Source: Moniliophthora roreri (Eukaryota > Basidiomycota > Agaricomycetes > Agaricales > Marasmiaceae). From it: 64,000 bases of DNA. Location: positions 2,728,001 through 2,792,000 of the forward strand of contig LATX02000001.1 of assembly GCA_001466705.2 (NCBI GenBank), read 5' to 3'. This document shows, one piece after another, positions 11,231 through 23,448 of the stretch (position 1 is the stretch's first letter; each line of letters opens with the position of its first letter). Under the pieces are notes generated by a model that was not told the DNA's origin, did no database searches, and worked only from the letters and a program-made list of their open reading frames with translations. A program made the position numbers and the translations under genes.

Positions 11231-11626
11231 CTACGAGCATTCTCTTGACTGATCCATATGGTTCGCGAGATGCCACAGGGGACACTTGAGGGTGCATTCT
11301 ATGGTCAATGTGTGATCAAAACCATTTCTGGCTTTTTCATATAGTGAAATGAGGCGACCTTGATCGTCCGAGTCATCCATACGAATAACAAAGAAGCTCT
11401 CAGATGAGGTTGATATAGTCATGTTGCGACTTGAGATGACTCTACAATTCCAGTCAACAAGCGACTCACGGAGATCAAGAACCTTACAGCGAAATTCAAA
11501 GAGAAAGGGCTTGGAATCACGGACAACAGCGTGTACAACAAAAGTAAACATTGCTTTCTCCATCATGTTGATGTTCTCGGCGTCCCCATCTTCCAAGGGC
11601 CATTCAACACCACACAAGGGCCCCAA
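11231..11626 (-). CDS. Small hypothetical protein (doubtful)
   Basis: A 131-codon open frame. The first in-frame ATG is at 11566 (MMEKAMFTFVVHAVVRDS), and an acceptor-like CTCTAG lies just before the open part, so an upstream exon is possible. The protein has beta-rich alternation (FLFEFRCKVLDLRESLVDW, CRVISSRNMTISTSSESFFV) rather like a beta-sandwich, and it ends WHLANHMDQSRECS. I do not recognise it. Composition is protein-like, but there is no domain, and it could be a chance frame or a gene remnant. Confidence 0.3.
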   Translation of the reverse strand: MGPLCGVEWPLEDGDAENINMMEKAMFTFVVHAVVRDSKPFLFEFRCKVLDLRESLVDWNCRVISSRNMTISTSSESFFVIRMDDSDDQGRLISLYEKARNGFDHTLTIECTLKCPLWHLANHMDQSRECS

Positions 11627-12302
11627 CTAGAGACCTCAAGCAATTCACTTGGAAAAGATAAAAAGAAATTCTTGGAATGTATCTTGACATGCATCGACCG
11701 GCTTGGTACCACTTGGAGTTAACAAGGTGAACTAGGGCACGGCACAGCACCACCTTGAACATATCGCCCGTTAGGTAAATCCAAAGCCTTCTGACACCGA
11801 GATGCTAACGGCCCTGAAAAAAAAAAAAAGCTCATAAAGTTGTCACCCAGCGCTTCTTACTTTATTCGCAGACGGGCAGGAACGTCCATATGCAGGATCC
11901 TTGTAAGGCGGAGCACTGCTCTGCCCTGCTGATCTGCCAGATATAGCGTTAGGACCTACGAAACGATCCGAAACGCTATGCCACCAACACCTTGTATCGG
12001 TGCTGTAGCCGCGCTCTAAAAAGAATTTTGACCATGGGACGTGATCGCTGTTATCATTCTTCTATTACCGAAGCGACCGTATATTATCCTTGATCAACTT
12101 GCCGTACTTGGTTTCCATTGTTCCAACCTTCTGCCCTTGACAATATCGCCACATTCTCGACACGGCCTATTTAAAAAACCAAGGGAAGCATGCTTCGTAT
12201 CCGTTTCTCCTCGCTATAAAGACGCCGTGGAGTTCATAACCAACCCTCCCTCTCCCCCCTCTCAACCTTTCCCCTTCACCCTTGCATCTCATCGTTCCTG
12301 TC
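11627..12302. other. Intergenic region, probable promoter of the next gene
   Basis: It holds a run of 14 A at about 11817-11830 and, from 12220, a strongly pyrimidine-rich stretch of CCCTCCC/CTCTCAACC type, as found just upstream of many fungal starts. TATTTAAAAA occurs at about 12168. No gene is supported. Confidence 0.4.
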
Positions 12303-13778
12303 ATGTTTGACCATTCCTTACAAGGTAAGCTTTACATCCTCCTAGATCCTTGCATCTCAACTAATTGCCTCCGTTTTGGAAATAATGGTACAGGACATAG
12401 CACCAATGACACCATTCGTATCGGAGACGCAACCAAATCATGTTTCAACCCTCCTTTGAGGTACGGTCAGGAGACGAGTGACGACCGTACCGCCGTCATC
12501 TATCCTCCATCGGCTACCGCCCCTCCCAATAATAATTCCAATCACGTAAATAGTGTTCATGACGCCACCATTCCGCTTTCCAACTTGGCAGATCATTCTG
12601 GAACCGCGTCAAATACCAGCGACTTTTCGAAAACTCAACCATCTATTTTCGCCCAGCCGCCACCATCCTCCCCATCCTTTTCTGCCGCCTCTCTTTCGTC
12701 CAGCCCTCGCTTGGGTATGGGTTATCAACCGAGAGCACATGACAACAGGTCGTATTGTCATGGTGTGGCCTATGATGTTCGTCCTTCTTTGCGATCTTTT
12801 GCCATATCATTTCTCACGTATCACCAGGCTGTTTCACAAGCTTCGAGCTCCCAATATACACTCGACGCCTTTCCGGGTCATTACGGGCATCCTACCGGTA
12901 TCACTTCATACTCACAAGCATGCGAATACACGCGACATGCAAATCAGTATGATGGTGGAGCTGTCTCCCGAGATACAGCGGAGGAATTTGCCTTTGACGA
13001 CGAACACGAAGAGGAAGCAGAGATGGGATACGAAACCTCTGACGTTGACATGGACACGTACCAACAATTTTCGCCGATGGAGTTCGAGGTCTCCAATGAT
13101 CCGGCGCAAAAACTTCCCCCTATATCCGAGCCAGAATGGTACAGTCACTCCAACTACTGGATCGCTTCAACGATAGAGGATGCACATCAACAGCAGCTGG
13201 CTGGGCTGAAGCAGGGTACATACGTATCTCAAGCTCGTCAAGCGGAGACATGTCTTGCCGCTTTAAACCAGCACTATTACATTTCGCCGTACGCACAGGG
13301 ACACCATCCGCATTCAGATGGAAGTGGCACCTTCATCCCTTCACCCTATACAAACATTGCACCGTACTCGGAGCCGTATCCTCAGGATGCGCGTAATACG
13401 CCCTCTGACATCTCGTCATCTGGCTCTCCGCTATCCCCCATAGAGACGGTACCATACCCCGTGTCCCAGTTTACACATATCGCAAACCCATCCACTACCG
13501 CATTAGCCCCGTATCCATATCCATATTGTAGCGGGATGATAGGAGCGTACCCATATGACGGGATCGTTGTTGGCGAGCCCTGCGTGTCCACGGCAGCACC
13601 AACGAAAACGGATATTATGGCCTACGCAACCATACCACCCCCGGAACCATTCATTTCGTCTCTCCTAAACCGAAATCCCCCGGATCCTGTCCTTCATGCT
13701 CCCAAACCCATTCGACCAATCCCCACAGTATCATTCGAGGATCTAGCCGCAACTGTGTCCGGGGCTTCTGACCTCTGA
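12303..13778 (+). CDS. Low-complexity Ser/Pro/Tyr-rich protein, unknown
   Basis: One open frame of about 490 codons from the ATG at 12303. A 69-nt segment after MFDHSLQ starts GTAAGC and ends ACAG; it is very probably an intron, but its length is a multiple of three and it has no stop, so the frame stays open with or without it. The protein is disordered in character, with Ser/Pro-rich parts (QPPPSSPSFSAASLSSSP), an acidic segment (FDDEHEEEAEMGYETSDVDM) and Tyr/Pro-rich parts (TTALAPYPYPYCSGMIGAYP). The end is PIRPIPTVSFEDLAATVSG. No catalytic or DNA-binding domain is visible. Such proteins in fungi are often regulators, but nothing here proves it. The pyrimidine-rich leader supports this start. 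Confidence 0.65.
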   Translation: MFDHSLQGKLYILLDPCISTNCLRFGNNGTGHSTNDTIRIGDATKSCFNPPLRYGQETSDDRTAVIYPPSATAPPNNNSNHVNSVHDATIPLSNLADHSGTASNTSDFSKTQPSIFAQPPPSSPSFSAASLSSSPRLGMGYQPRAHDNRSYCHGVAYDVRPSLRSFAISFLTYHQAVSQASSSQYTLDAFPGHYGHPTGITSYSQACEYTRHANQYDGGAVSRDTAEEFAFDDEHEEEAEMGYETSDVDMDTYQQFSPMEFEVSNDPAQKLPPISEPEWYSHSNYWIASTIEDAHQQQLAGLKQGTYVSQARQAETCLAALNQHYYISPYAQGHHPHSDGSGTFIPSPYTNIAPYSEPYPQDARNTPSDISSSGSPLSPIETVPYPVSQFTHIANPSTTALAPYPYPYCSGMIGAYPYDGIVVGEPCVSTAAPTKTDIMAYATIPPPEPFISSLLNRNPPDPVLHAPKPIRPIPTVSFEDLAATVSGASDL

Positions 13779-14799
13779 AACGTCATTCACCTTGCCTTTC
13801 AAAATAATCTCGGAGATTGAGAAGTCATTCTGTAACGAAACCAAACTTATTCACGCTTTCGCCTTCTCTTCCGGTCCATTCCTACAACTTCCCCTTCGCG
13901 GAGCCGACTTCTCCTGATTCTCGAGTAGCGCCGCTCGTCTATTTGACCTGTCCGCGAATCCATTTGATCTTCTACGTTAATGTCAACGCCGCAGCCATCT
14001 TCCGCTCACATACCCCAATCCGTGCCCTCGGGTAGAAGGAGAGGTTCTTGTTGTTTGCATGCGCTACCTATCCTGTCCTTTTTCTTGTCCATTTTTGCAA
14101 TTACAGTGCCGATTAGTTATATTACTCGATTGCTCTCTTCCCAATTCACGCATTCTACATACGGGCGAGCGAGCCCGCTGCCTGTTCATACTCAACGTGT
14201 TCTCTTCTTTCAAACCGATTCGGACTTGATGGCAATTTTACAACATTCTTCTTTGCTTCGCTCTTGCGACGCAACTAGAACATATTGCTATTACTCTGTA
14301 CACCAGCAGTCCTCATTCTTTCTTTTTGATCGTACATGCTTCTGATTCATTTGTATCATACCATTTCATTGCATTTACGGTCCCTTCTCCAAGAGTTCCT
14401 ATACGTGTACAGTCTAAGTATCGGTTTCATACGGAACATAATGCGCTATTCGGGGATAATGAGAGTAATGATCAAAAAGAGTGAAGTATCGCTGAGGGTG
14501 GCCTGTGTAAATGGTGTATGCGACAACACGAAGTAACGGTAAGTGGTAACAAATGACGAACATGAGAGAGGTATAATGAGGGTAGCCGAAGGCCGTCTAA
14601 GGTATCCGTATCAGAGATGTATATCAGGTGTCCAAAAAACCAAGAGAAACGAGGATTGTAGATAGAAACGGCTAAGGAACGACTGCCTGCAGTCGCTCTC
14701 AATCCTATGACCAATTTGCGATATCTGAGGTAGAGAAGAATGTCAGCGGGATATACAAACATAGGCTACCTATTCATACTTTCTTGGCGTATCACCACG
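13779..14799. other. Gap between convergent genes
   Basis: About 1 kb between the ends of the low-complexity gene (+) and the homeodomain-like gene (-). A 121-codon plus frame at 13980-14345 has one hydrophobic segment but no other support, and it probably lies in the 3' untranslated region. T-rich blocks near 14310-14340 may serve as polyadenylation context. Confidence 0.4.
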
Positions 14800-16400
14800 T
14801 CAGATGCCACCGCCCGCGGACGTGGCTCGAAAGCGGCTCGAGCGATAGGATTGTTGTTGTGTAGAAGATGGGATAGGGAAAGGTCTATCTCCGAGACAAG
14901 TGGCCTCCTTAGAGTAATCATGTGCGTATCGAGTCAAGTGCAGTGAATGGCAGTTCCACCTGGAAGATGATCTGGGGAGAGGCATAGGCATCGGTGAGGA
15001 GACCGCTTGACTGGCTAGATATGGACACTCCGGGTACATTGAGCTCTTTGCTGTAGACACATGAACATTTGTGTGAGAGTCGAGATAGGGAGCTGAAGGC
15101 GACTGTAACGGTCGTTTAAGCATTCCATTATAAACCTGAGCCTCTTGGACTACCGGATCCAAAGCGTCCTTCACTAGACCATAGAAAATCTGCCGCTCTG
15201 ATGGAGACATGTCGGTTCCTAAGCTGATTATAGGCTTCGAGGATGTGATTTCGGAATTGGAAAGAATTCCAACGGAATCGCTTTCGTCGTTGTCAAGGTT
15301 GAGCCATTCTGTGTAGTCGAAGTCGACGGTTTCTTGCACGAAAGCCACAGGACAGAAAATTTCGGGAACCTGATTGCAGGGGTGGGGTAGGGTACCATCG
15401 TCGGGTGACTCAACGGAGGTAGCATTACTGGACTGTTCGGGGGGCAAGCCACAATCGAATGGTAGTTGAGCGGACAAATGCTTTGAAACATGGCCAGACC
15501 CTGAAACGACGTCTGTATGTAGGGAGTCGCCTGCAAAATTAGGATTCGACGGCAAAGGCTCCGGCGAAGAAGGATAGCAAAGTTCGGGCTCAGTATTCGG
15601 AGTGTGAGGTTTCGGTGAAGACTTTGGTGAAGGAGGATAGCAAAGTTCGGGTTCAGGACTCGAAGTGTGGGATTTTGGAGAAGGCGCTGGCGAGGAGACT
15701 ATGGTGGTTGGAATGTGATGGTCGTTCAAGGACTGTTGGAGACAGCTCTCCTCGACCTTTGTGGACGTAGGTGTATTGATGAATACTGGAGTGAAGACCG
15801 GCCGGGAAACCTTAGTTGGTTTCTGAAACATCTTGACTGAAACCAGCGCGTCCTGAAACCGGAAATATCAGCATTACTTCAATAGCAACTCTTGAAAACG
15901 CACTTTTGAAGAAGCTGAGGCCGCTGCCGCTGCAGCAGCGACAGCAGCCTTAGCTTGACGACTACGAGTGAGATTACTGTGCCGATCTTCTTTGGCGACA
16001 CGAAGGCCTGCGAAGAATGAGCCAGCATGAAACACACGACTATGTTGGAGTGAATACCTCGAGAGTGAAAATAATCATAAAGATGTCTGCGATCCACCTG
16101 ATATCTTTCCTGGAGCTCCTTTCGAATAGCGAAATTGGGCATAGCAGCTCCAGGCTCGATATATGCTTCCATTTCTCTAACGAGATCAGGACCAAGTCGC
16201 TCCCCGAGCTCTGCAAGTGCGCGATCAGTTCACAGCCCCATTATAGGATTAGAATTGAGCATACTTTTAGGATTGACCCTTCTCGTCTTGCCATTGCTAT
16301 CATAGATATCGGACGCGTCATCTTCACTGGTAACATTGCGTTTCCGCTTCCTTGTATTCTCCGTGGAATGTATCGCAAAAGCCGAGGTTAATGCCGACAT
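14800..16400 (-). CDS. Homeodomain-like (HTH) regulatory protein
   Basis: Four exons are inferred. Exon 1 starts MSALTSAFAIHSTENTRKRK and holds a basic stretch (an in-frame ATG also lies at 16466). Exon 2 carries LGERLGPDLVREMEAYIEPG, AMPNFAIRKELQERYQVDRR and HLYDYFHSRG. This looks like the helix-turn-helix end of a homeodomain in which the usual WFQNRR is replaced by YDYFHSRG. After a 50-nt intron comes LRVAKEDRHSNLTRSRQAKA and an alanine run (AAVAAAAAASASS). The last exon (343 codons) is Pro/Ser-rich. It contains two tandem copies of a roughly 20-residue unit around EPELCYPPSPK and EPELCYPSSPE, an acidic YTEWLNLDNDESDSVG patch like an activation domain, and the end FRATSAGGGI. The likely role is a DNA-binding regulator in the nucleus; the target is unknown. 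Confidence 0.65.
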
Positions 16401-16591
16401 CCTGGCGAGCTGGTTGACTTGAAGCTTTGGCAAGATGGTAAAGAGGAAAGAAGAACCCGAAGTCAATTTATCTTGGTTCCTGTCTTAAATACCCACGCCA
16501 CATTACCACGTGGCGGTCGAGTGCAGTACTTTAACTTACGGAGGTCGATATCATACAGTATACGGCATAAATACAACATGTACAGCTACTT

Positions 16592-19500
16592 TTAGAAGTA
16601 CAAGCTGGCTGCGAACACGACTGGCAAAGGGCTAGGTTAGGCAAAAGCTCAAATGTCAATACAGCGCACTCACTATCTCTCTTGATCTTAATCTGCGATT
16701 CCTCCATTTTCTTGAATAATTCAGCATCCCCAATCACCCTGGCGGCGTCTCTGACTTCCCTACATGTCTCGTCTAGACGAGTGATAACTCTAACAATGGT
16801 TCCCTCAGGAACGTCAGTTAGGGCAGTTATTTGCTCAAAAGGCTAGAAACTACCGCGTCAGCAAGGAATTCTAGGCAAATCCAGCAACATAGGTACGCAC
16901 CATCCCCTTCGCCCACTCATATACGACTTCCACCAATCCAAAGTTCGTCTTTGAGCGGGATTCCTCCGCCGCTACTTTGTGCCAGTCTTGTAGTCGTCCG
17001 ATCCTGTCGCTGATAGCGAGGATGGCATCTCTTCCCTCCTCTAGCTTCGGTGGTATGACGGGCTCTACATCCGTCTTCTCCTGAAACACGAAGCAAGACA
17101 GCAAAGCTACAACCTCTTCTGGCTCATAGCTGGCTAGAGTGTTTTCAAGGATTAGTTCTGTTAATATTAGCTCGTTGGCGGAGTTAATCTGAAATATCAG
17201 CCGTTAGTCCTCGGTGCTGATCGCAAAAGAGGTCGAGTTCTTACCTCGCAAGCCACTCGGCCCTTTAGAAGAACAGTGGAGTTTTCGTCAATAAACTTGA
17301 GCTCCTTCAAAACCTCGATGCGCTGTTCATAGTCGGGAATGAGCTCCAAGTTCTGATCCGAGATTGCTAATTTCAACGACGCGATGTTGGCACGCAGAAC
17401 CTTCTCCGCGTGGATGATATTGTACTGTGGAATATAACGTCGTTACGCCTCGTCCCAATAACAAATGAATTATCGCCGCTCACATGCTCATCAAAGTCAG
17501 GGCATGTAACGCACTGCTTCCCGTCCATTTGTGTCAAGAGTGAATTCCTCCTATTCAGGATTTCCTGGAACTCCAACATTCGCATCTTACTCCAAGCGAC
17601 CTCCGGTATCGGACCTGCCGCAGTCCATTCAGATAAGACACTCTGTAATGACATGATGGCCTCTCTCATTGGTGTGATAAGGTGACGTTCTGTAATAGCG
17701 TTGAAATCGACCTTAACAGCGCGTGCTTAGTAAGGCTCGTCAACCCTGCTGAGTCCTCACCTTGATGTAACGATCGGCGGCCATCGCGATACTAGAAAGT
17801 GGAACCAGTCTGAGTTCATAGGTTGCATTATTGACAATCAGAGCTTCAGGTTGGGGGGGCCAACGAGGTGGGATTGCATTGTTATCAATGTCTGTGAGGA
17901 AGCTGTCACTGACTTCTGCCATACATAGAAGGTGAAACTGGACCTTGAATTTTCTTGTGCTTCACGTCGTCATCTACGAGGGCCAAAACAAAGTATGTCT
18001 TCTCTTTACCAATCATACCAGAGCCAGTGGTCTGGAGCGGTCCCGATTTCAGGACGACGGCGATATTGTTCGGCTTGAAGTGCTGCACGTAAAGAATGTC
18101 AACGAGTCAAAGCTGGACAATTGAAATTGAACTAACCCCATCCCGCAATATGACAATTCTACCGGCATCAAATGTCTTGGATCCGCGAGGATGGCTGGAA
18201 GCCATAAACAGTAGCATCTGATTCAGGGATACAATCTCGGCAGAGACGTCGTAGTATTGCTCTATGTCGGCGGAGCAAACTCCACATTCGAGCCTTTTCA
18301 AGGCCAGCAGATCTTTCTCTCCCTAAAACAGAACTGTCGGCATAAGGACTGGCGCTGTAATAGGGTCTATTGCAAACCTGAGTGACCCTCTTTTGCTGCT
18401 CGGGTAGCAATTGTTGAGATGCATTTTCCGAGAAACTCCTCTTTATCATCTCTTCCACTTTCAAAGCTTCCACGCGAAGGAGATTCAGGATCATGTTGTA
18501 CGTCAGCCTGAATTGGGATGAAAGCTTTCCTGGAGTGCCGAGTATCATGGTGCTCAAGGTGCCTTGCTGTTAGAGTGAAGTCAGTTTAGATCGACTACAA
18601 AGCGCCAAACACAAACTTCGGGTAAGGAGTCGGTAGTAACAATGATGACAGTACCGGTAGGATCCAAACCACGTCGACCAGCACGGCCTGCCATCTGAGT
18701 GTATTCACCAGGTTGTATATCTCGGAAGTTGCGACCATCATGCTTACGAATGCCAGAGAATACAACGCATTTCGCAGGCATGTTGACGCCCTGCAAAGGG
18801 AATGAATATGCTTATTCGGGATGACATTGCAAGCATACCATAGCAAATGTCTCAGTCGCGAAGAGTATTTTCACCAGACCTCTTGCAAACAGTATTTCGA
18901 CAAGCTATATGAATAATTACGAGTCAGCAACCACCCATACGAGCCACGATTTGGTACAGACCTCCTTAACAATAGGTAAAAGACCACCATGGTGCACTCC
19001 GATTCCGCGACTAAGTAGGTCACGCATTCGCGCGATTTGAGGCAGTTTCCTGTCTTCGACTACGCGATTTTCATAAGTATATTGCTGAGCGCATAGATGA
19101 AGCACCCACTTCGTAGCCGTGATAAGGCCTTCTCGATTGCAACATGCACCTCACTCTTCTCAACAGATGTGCACAGATCTTGATTAGTGAGAGTGGACGC
19201 GTTTTCCTCGCATCTTCTTTTTGACAATGTGAAGACGACAACAGGGAGCAAGTTCTTCTTCTTCAATAAAGCAACCAGGTGAACGTAGAGGTTCTTGTCT
19301 GCACCTGTGTGCATGGTTCTTCCAGCAGATCCTCCTCGATTACCACGCATAGGAGCGCCTGATCTCCCACCACGCTGGGGTGCTGCGCCCCGAGCCCCCA
19401 CGCGTTGGACAGGTGGTAATCCCGCTGCCTCCCGCTCTTTATCCTGCTTCCGCTTCAACGATTCTGTGGCGTCCTTGTAGCTATACAACAAAAAAGGTCA

Positions 19501-21462
19501 GTGAATCAGACCATTATTCCGGGAGAGATAGTACCCTTGACTGAGGAATCTCCTACTAGAATCTACAATCTTGTATATATCGCGTCCAGCGTACAGATAA
19601 TGTTCTAGAGGTACGGGTCGTTGAGCCGTAGAGATGACATATATGTTCTTCCTCTTAGTCCGCCTAGGAGTACGAGTGAGCGTTAGAGTCGCAAGTAGGA
19701 AAGCATAGCCACCTTACCCGACCCATTCCGCGAATTCCTTGGAGTTGGGAACGGTGGCCGACAGGAGAATTATGTTGACATGATCTGGTAGCATGATTAT
19801 AACTTCTTCCCAGACAACACCTCTCTGATACCATTCAGCTCACAATTAGACATTCATTCAAAGGGATGAGAACATACTTCAGCATCATTCACATAGTGCA
19901 CCTCATCAAAGACCACAAACTCTACATCCCGAATCAAATCGGCACCTTTATACAACATACTTCGCAGAATTTCGGTAGTCATTATCAGGCAACTTGCTTC
20001 CGGGTTTATCTGCACGTCTCCGGTCAAGATACCGACAGATGCAGATGAGAAAGTCTGCTTGAAATCTCGGAACTTTTGATTGGATAGCGCCTTGATGGGC
20101 GATGTGTATATCGCACTAAAGTAACCGAAGTGACAGTCAGACGAGACATTGGACGGGCCCGAGAGGGTAAGAAAGGTACAACATACCGCGTCATGTGTTT
20201 TTCGGCCAGTGCAATGGCATACTCAGCAACGACTGTCTTCCCTGCAGACGTATGGGCTGCTACAAAGACCGAATCTCCTTTCTCCAAATGGTATACTGCA
20301 TGTTTCTGGAACGTGTCCAGTTCGAACGGATACTATTGTACAAAGTTAATAATACACCTAAGTGCGAAGAGCGATGAGTACCTTGCGTGCCATATTGGGG
20401 ACCAACTCATGGAAGTTTGTTAACGGCGTCTTGACATCAATTACATGGGCCCAGTCTCTCTTCTGGAGACTTGATCGTTCTAGCCGTTTGTTCGCCTTGA
20501 TTGGGTTCAGATGTGTCCGCTGTCAATAGGTGTGGCTTGGTCAAAACCTTCTGACAGTCCAGTTCGAGGCTGCTCACCGTATTTGGAAGCAAATCGTCGA
20601 TATCTGCATTCTTGTCTGTCGGGAGGATCTCTGGCTCTTCATCGAGGGCACCATCACCATTAAACACCTGTTTTTCCATCGGACAAGATCGTGGCCAACA
20701 ATAGATACGACGTACCGTGTCATCTTTCTGCAAGGGGCCCCGTTCAGCCAGCTCAACCTCATCTAGCGTATGCACGAGCTCGTCATCCTGTACCTCATCC
20801 CCGGGAAGGCGGAGTCCGCGGGAGAATCCAGGAGGGATCGTACGAAGACCTTTCTTCACAGCCCCTTCGTTAGACTCAGAAGACACAGAAATAGCCGGAT
20901 CGGCTAACACATCATCCAAGCCTCCCGGCCAGAAAGGGATATAACCAGACTTTCCACGGACAAAGTTTTTACTAGGACCGGGAACACGTTCCAGAGAGGT
21001 CGAAGTAAGGCCGGTGGATGTCGATGGATTGGGAACCTAAGGAGACTCGCAAATGAATGAGAATCCTCTTCATCGTTTGAAGTAAGAAGACGCACTTCAA
21101 CGTAACCAAGTACGCGTCCTTCCAATCCTACTCGAACAAACGATAGACTGGTTGGTGATACAGAGGGCGATAACGGAAGCAACGAAGGTATTGAAACGTT
21201 TCTGTCCCAGTGCCTGAAAGCAACCCGAATGAGATCCCGATTGCCTGAATGAAAATGGAGTATCATACACCTGGTATTTCGGCAACCAATGTGGAGGAAG
21301 TTGCTCGCGAGGTAAGAGTAATTTGGTTTCGATTGCTCGATGAACCTGTTCCTTCGTGGGCAGCTGCGCAAGTCCGAGCCGTTCAAGTACTTTGGACGCG
21401 TTGCTGGGCTCTGGATTTAAGATTTCGTTGATTATACTTGCCTGCTCCTCGGTGTACTCCAT
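16592..21462 (-). CDS. SKI2: Ski2-like RNA helicase (superkiller complex)
   Basis: A multi-exon gene for a protein of roughly 1,200 residues. The start [20 protein letters not shown] leads to the conserved Ski2 N-terminal part ([27 protein letters not shown]) and then to [19 protein letters not shown], which is typical of Ski2 rather than Mtr4. Helicase motifs are the Walker [41 protein letters not shown] with FDEVHYVND (DEVH box), [31 protein letters not shown] and the motif [17 protein letters not shown]. An RGG-rich loop (around [19 protein letters not shown]) sits before the second RecA domain. The C-terminal DSHCT region contains [15 protein letters not shown] correct splice to a short last exon gives [13 protein letters not shown], the usual Ski2 end. 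The protein feeds mRNA to the cytoplasmic exosome with Ski3 and Ski8. Confidence 0.93.
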
Positions 21463-21960
21463 GAAAAGGGGAGTTACGCAGTCACTGCAAAATGTCACAC
21501 TGTGGAAGCTGCATCCTCGGGGAATCTCAACGCCTTGGCGGCAGCACTTCGCGAGATGTACACGATTCAACTTCTTGCCCTTGGACACGCATTCAGGCTC
21601 ATCGGAGACAAGTAAAGGTAGTAATAACAGACAGTTTCCGAGTCCGACGCCCATTCATTTGCCGCATACTTGAGAACACTTGCCACGGTAAGTGCGGCAA
21701 GTCACCACAAGTCGTAACTCCTCTCTAGCTTACTTCCGCCGACCGCTTCAGAAATAAAGTGTATGTTATGTATAATGAACTAAAATGTACAGATGCAACA
21801 GAATTATAAGACCATTGAGGTGGTAAATACAGGGAAGAAAGTTCGTGTGCAAGCAGAGACCGGAGTGACAGAGCTACATGGTTTGCGAATTAGATGCAGT
21901 ATAATGTGAGGAGGCAAGCAGAGAGCATTGGCAAGTGTCCCAGAAAGGAGGTGCTTAGCG
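21463..21960. other. Gap between SKI2 and the methyltransferase gene
   Basis: About 500 bp between the start of SKI2 and the stop of the methyltransferase gene, both on the minus strand. It should hold the SKI2 promoter and the methyltransferase 3' untranslated region. A frame runs upstream of the SKI2 start into this region (MGVGLGNCLLLLPLL and on), but it lacks similarity to Ski2 N-termini and is not included. Confidence 0.4.
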
Positions 21961-23448
21961 TCAGCTACGTCTTTTACGAGCAAAGACGCATTGAAGTCGA
22001 ATATAGTATCGTGCTCGTGCACAGTTCAGCTCCATAACGGCATTTCGCTCGAGTTCGTCCACTACATCTTCCGGTAGCCCACTCCCTAAAAGTAATGGGC
22101 GCCCCGATTTCAAGAAGGACTGAGCGTGAATGATTGTGTGTCAGTTCACGAGTAAACGGAGATCTAAGTGACCCACCAGAATGTCATCCCGCATTGACAC
22201 TCCCATCCGTATCTGGAAATCCGAATCTCTTCTCCATGGCGACGCAGGTACCCAAAATTCGCGATATTGAACGTCCTCAAATGCGTGATGACGTGCAGCC
22301 CATGTATGAATGTACGTAGCCGCGTCCACATCACCTCCCCTATTCCGTGCAGCAAAATTCAGGAAAGTTAACCAACGGGGCCACCAAGGACCAGCAATCC
22401 TTGAGGTGTCCAATTCGATGCGTCGGTAGTTGTCGTCGTAGACATGGAAATCAAACTCCATGAGATCCATCAAGCCACTAGGCCTTAGAACCATGCTGAT
22501 ATGATTGATCAGTCCTTCGTAGTCTTTTATCTAATTTAGCCGGAAGCAATTTACGCTGTAAGTGAATCTTACGAGAACTGTGAAAAAAAAAAAAAAACAA
22601 CACTGACCCCCGAAGAAATCAATCTCGCATGTACCACGTTAAAATCACCGTAGAAGTGCTCCAGTCCGAGATTGATATCGTCGACTTCGCTCCTGAAATA
22701 ACCCTGGTCAGCATTCAGAAAGACAATCATTACGTGCCATTTACCTTAGATTAGCTGGTAGATGTCTAGCAGAGTATTACGAGCTATTCCACATTTGGAA
22801 GATCAAGCAAGGACACTTACACGGACTGCATGGGAACCAAGTCGACAGCAACAGCGCCGCAATGGGGGTAGTCGCGAGCGGCTTCCATGATCCTACAAAC
22901 AGGGTTGAGACCAGGGATCACAGTGTAAGGAGGCCAGGTGTATACCAACTACCGCTTCCACAGCCTAAATCCAGGATAGTCTTGGTTTCGCCGGGAGTGT
23001 CATTCGCCATTATTTCGTCCATACAAGGGGCGTATTTGCCCATGATTTCGGTGAACATAACGTGCTGCGCGTCTTTTGATCATGGTGAGCTCAATGGACG
23101 ATAACGAGACAAGTTGACAGACGCACCAAGTCGATTCAACTCTTCGCGATCGGCGGGCAGCCTGTAAACTTCTGAATAATTGTTGAGACCACGACCATAT
23201 TCCTCCTTGTAGATTTGGGCAAGAATCGAGGTTGTCATTGACGCGACAGAGGGTGCAGGCGATGCAGAACGCATAGACTGATTATGGGAGGTACGAGAAC
23301 TGGCTACGCTTGGAGAACGACTGAAAGGAGGGAAGGAAGCAGTGGAACCGATGTCACTGTCGTCTGTGTCGCTCTCCATGTCGGTATTGGAGAGAAAATA
23401 ACGGCGGTGGGTGTTGAAGGAATGATAAGAATGAGAGAAGGAGGCCAT
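21961..23448 (-). CDS. Class I SAM-dependent methyltransferase (LaeA/Umta-like)
   Basis: About six exons. The N-terminal region is Ser-rich (MESDTDDSDIGSTASFPPFS). It is followed by NNYSEVYRLPADREELNRLG and QHVMFTEIMGKYAPCMDEIM. Motif I is TILDLGCGSGSW (an intron falls just after it), then IMEAARDYPHCGAVAVDLVP with MQSV, the acidic residue that binds SAM ribose. Next come LGLEHFYGDFNVVHARLISS and the motif IV-VI region MVLRPSGLMDLMEFDFHVYD. The C-terminus is ARARYYIRLQCVFARKRRS. This is the layout of the fungal family that includes LaeA-like and Umta-like methyltransferases. Substrate is unknown. An intron near 22580 has a 14-15 nt homopolymer tract (T in the sense strand). The start at 23448 gives the longest frame; MESDTDD is an alternative. 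Confidence 0.85.

Noticed and set aside
12553..13176. 207-codon frame inside the low-complexity gene
   Set aside because: An alternate frame of the larger gene on the same strand, with low-complexity composition that keeps several frames open.
13980..14345. 121-codon plus frame with a hydrophobic segment
   Set aside because: It lies in the probable 3' region of the preceding gene and has no homologue features or splice support.
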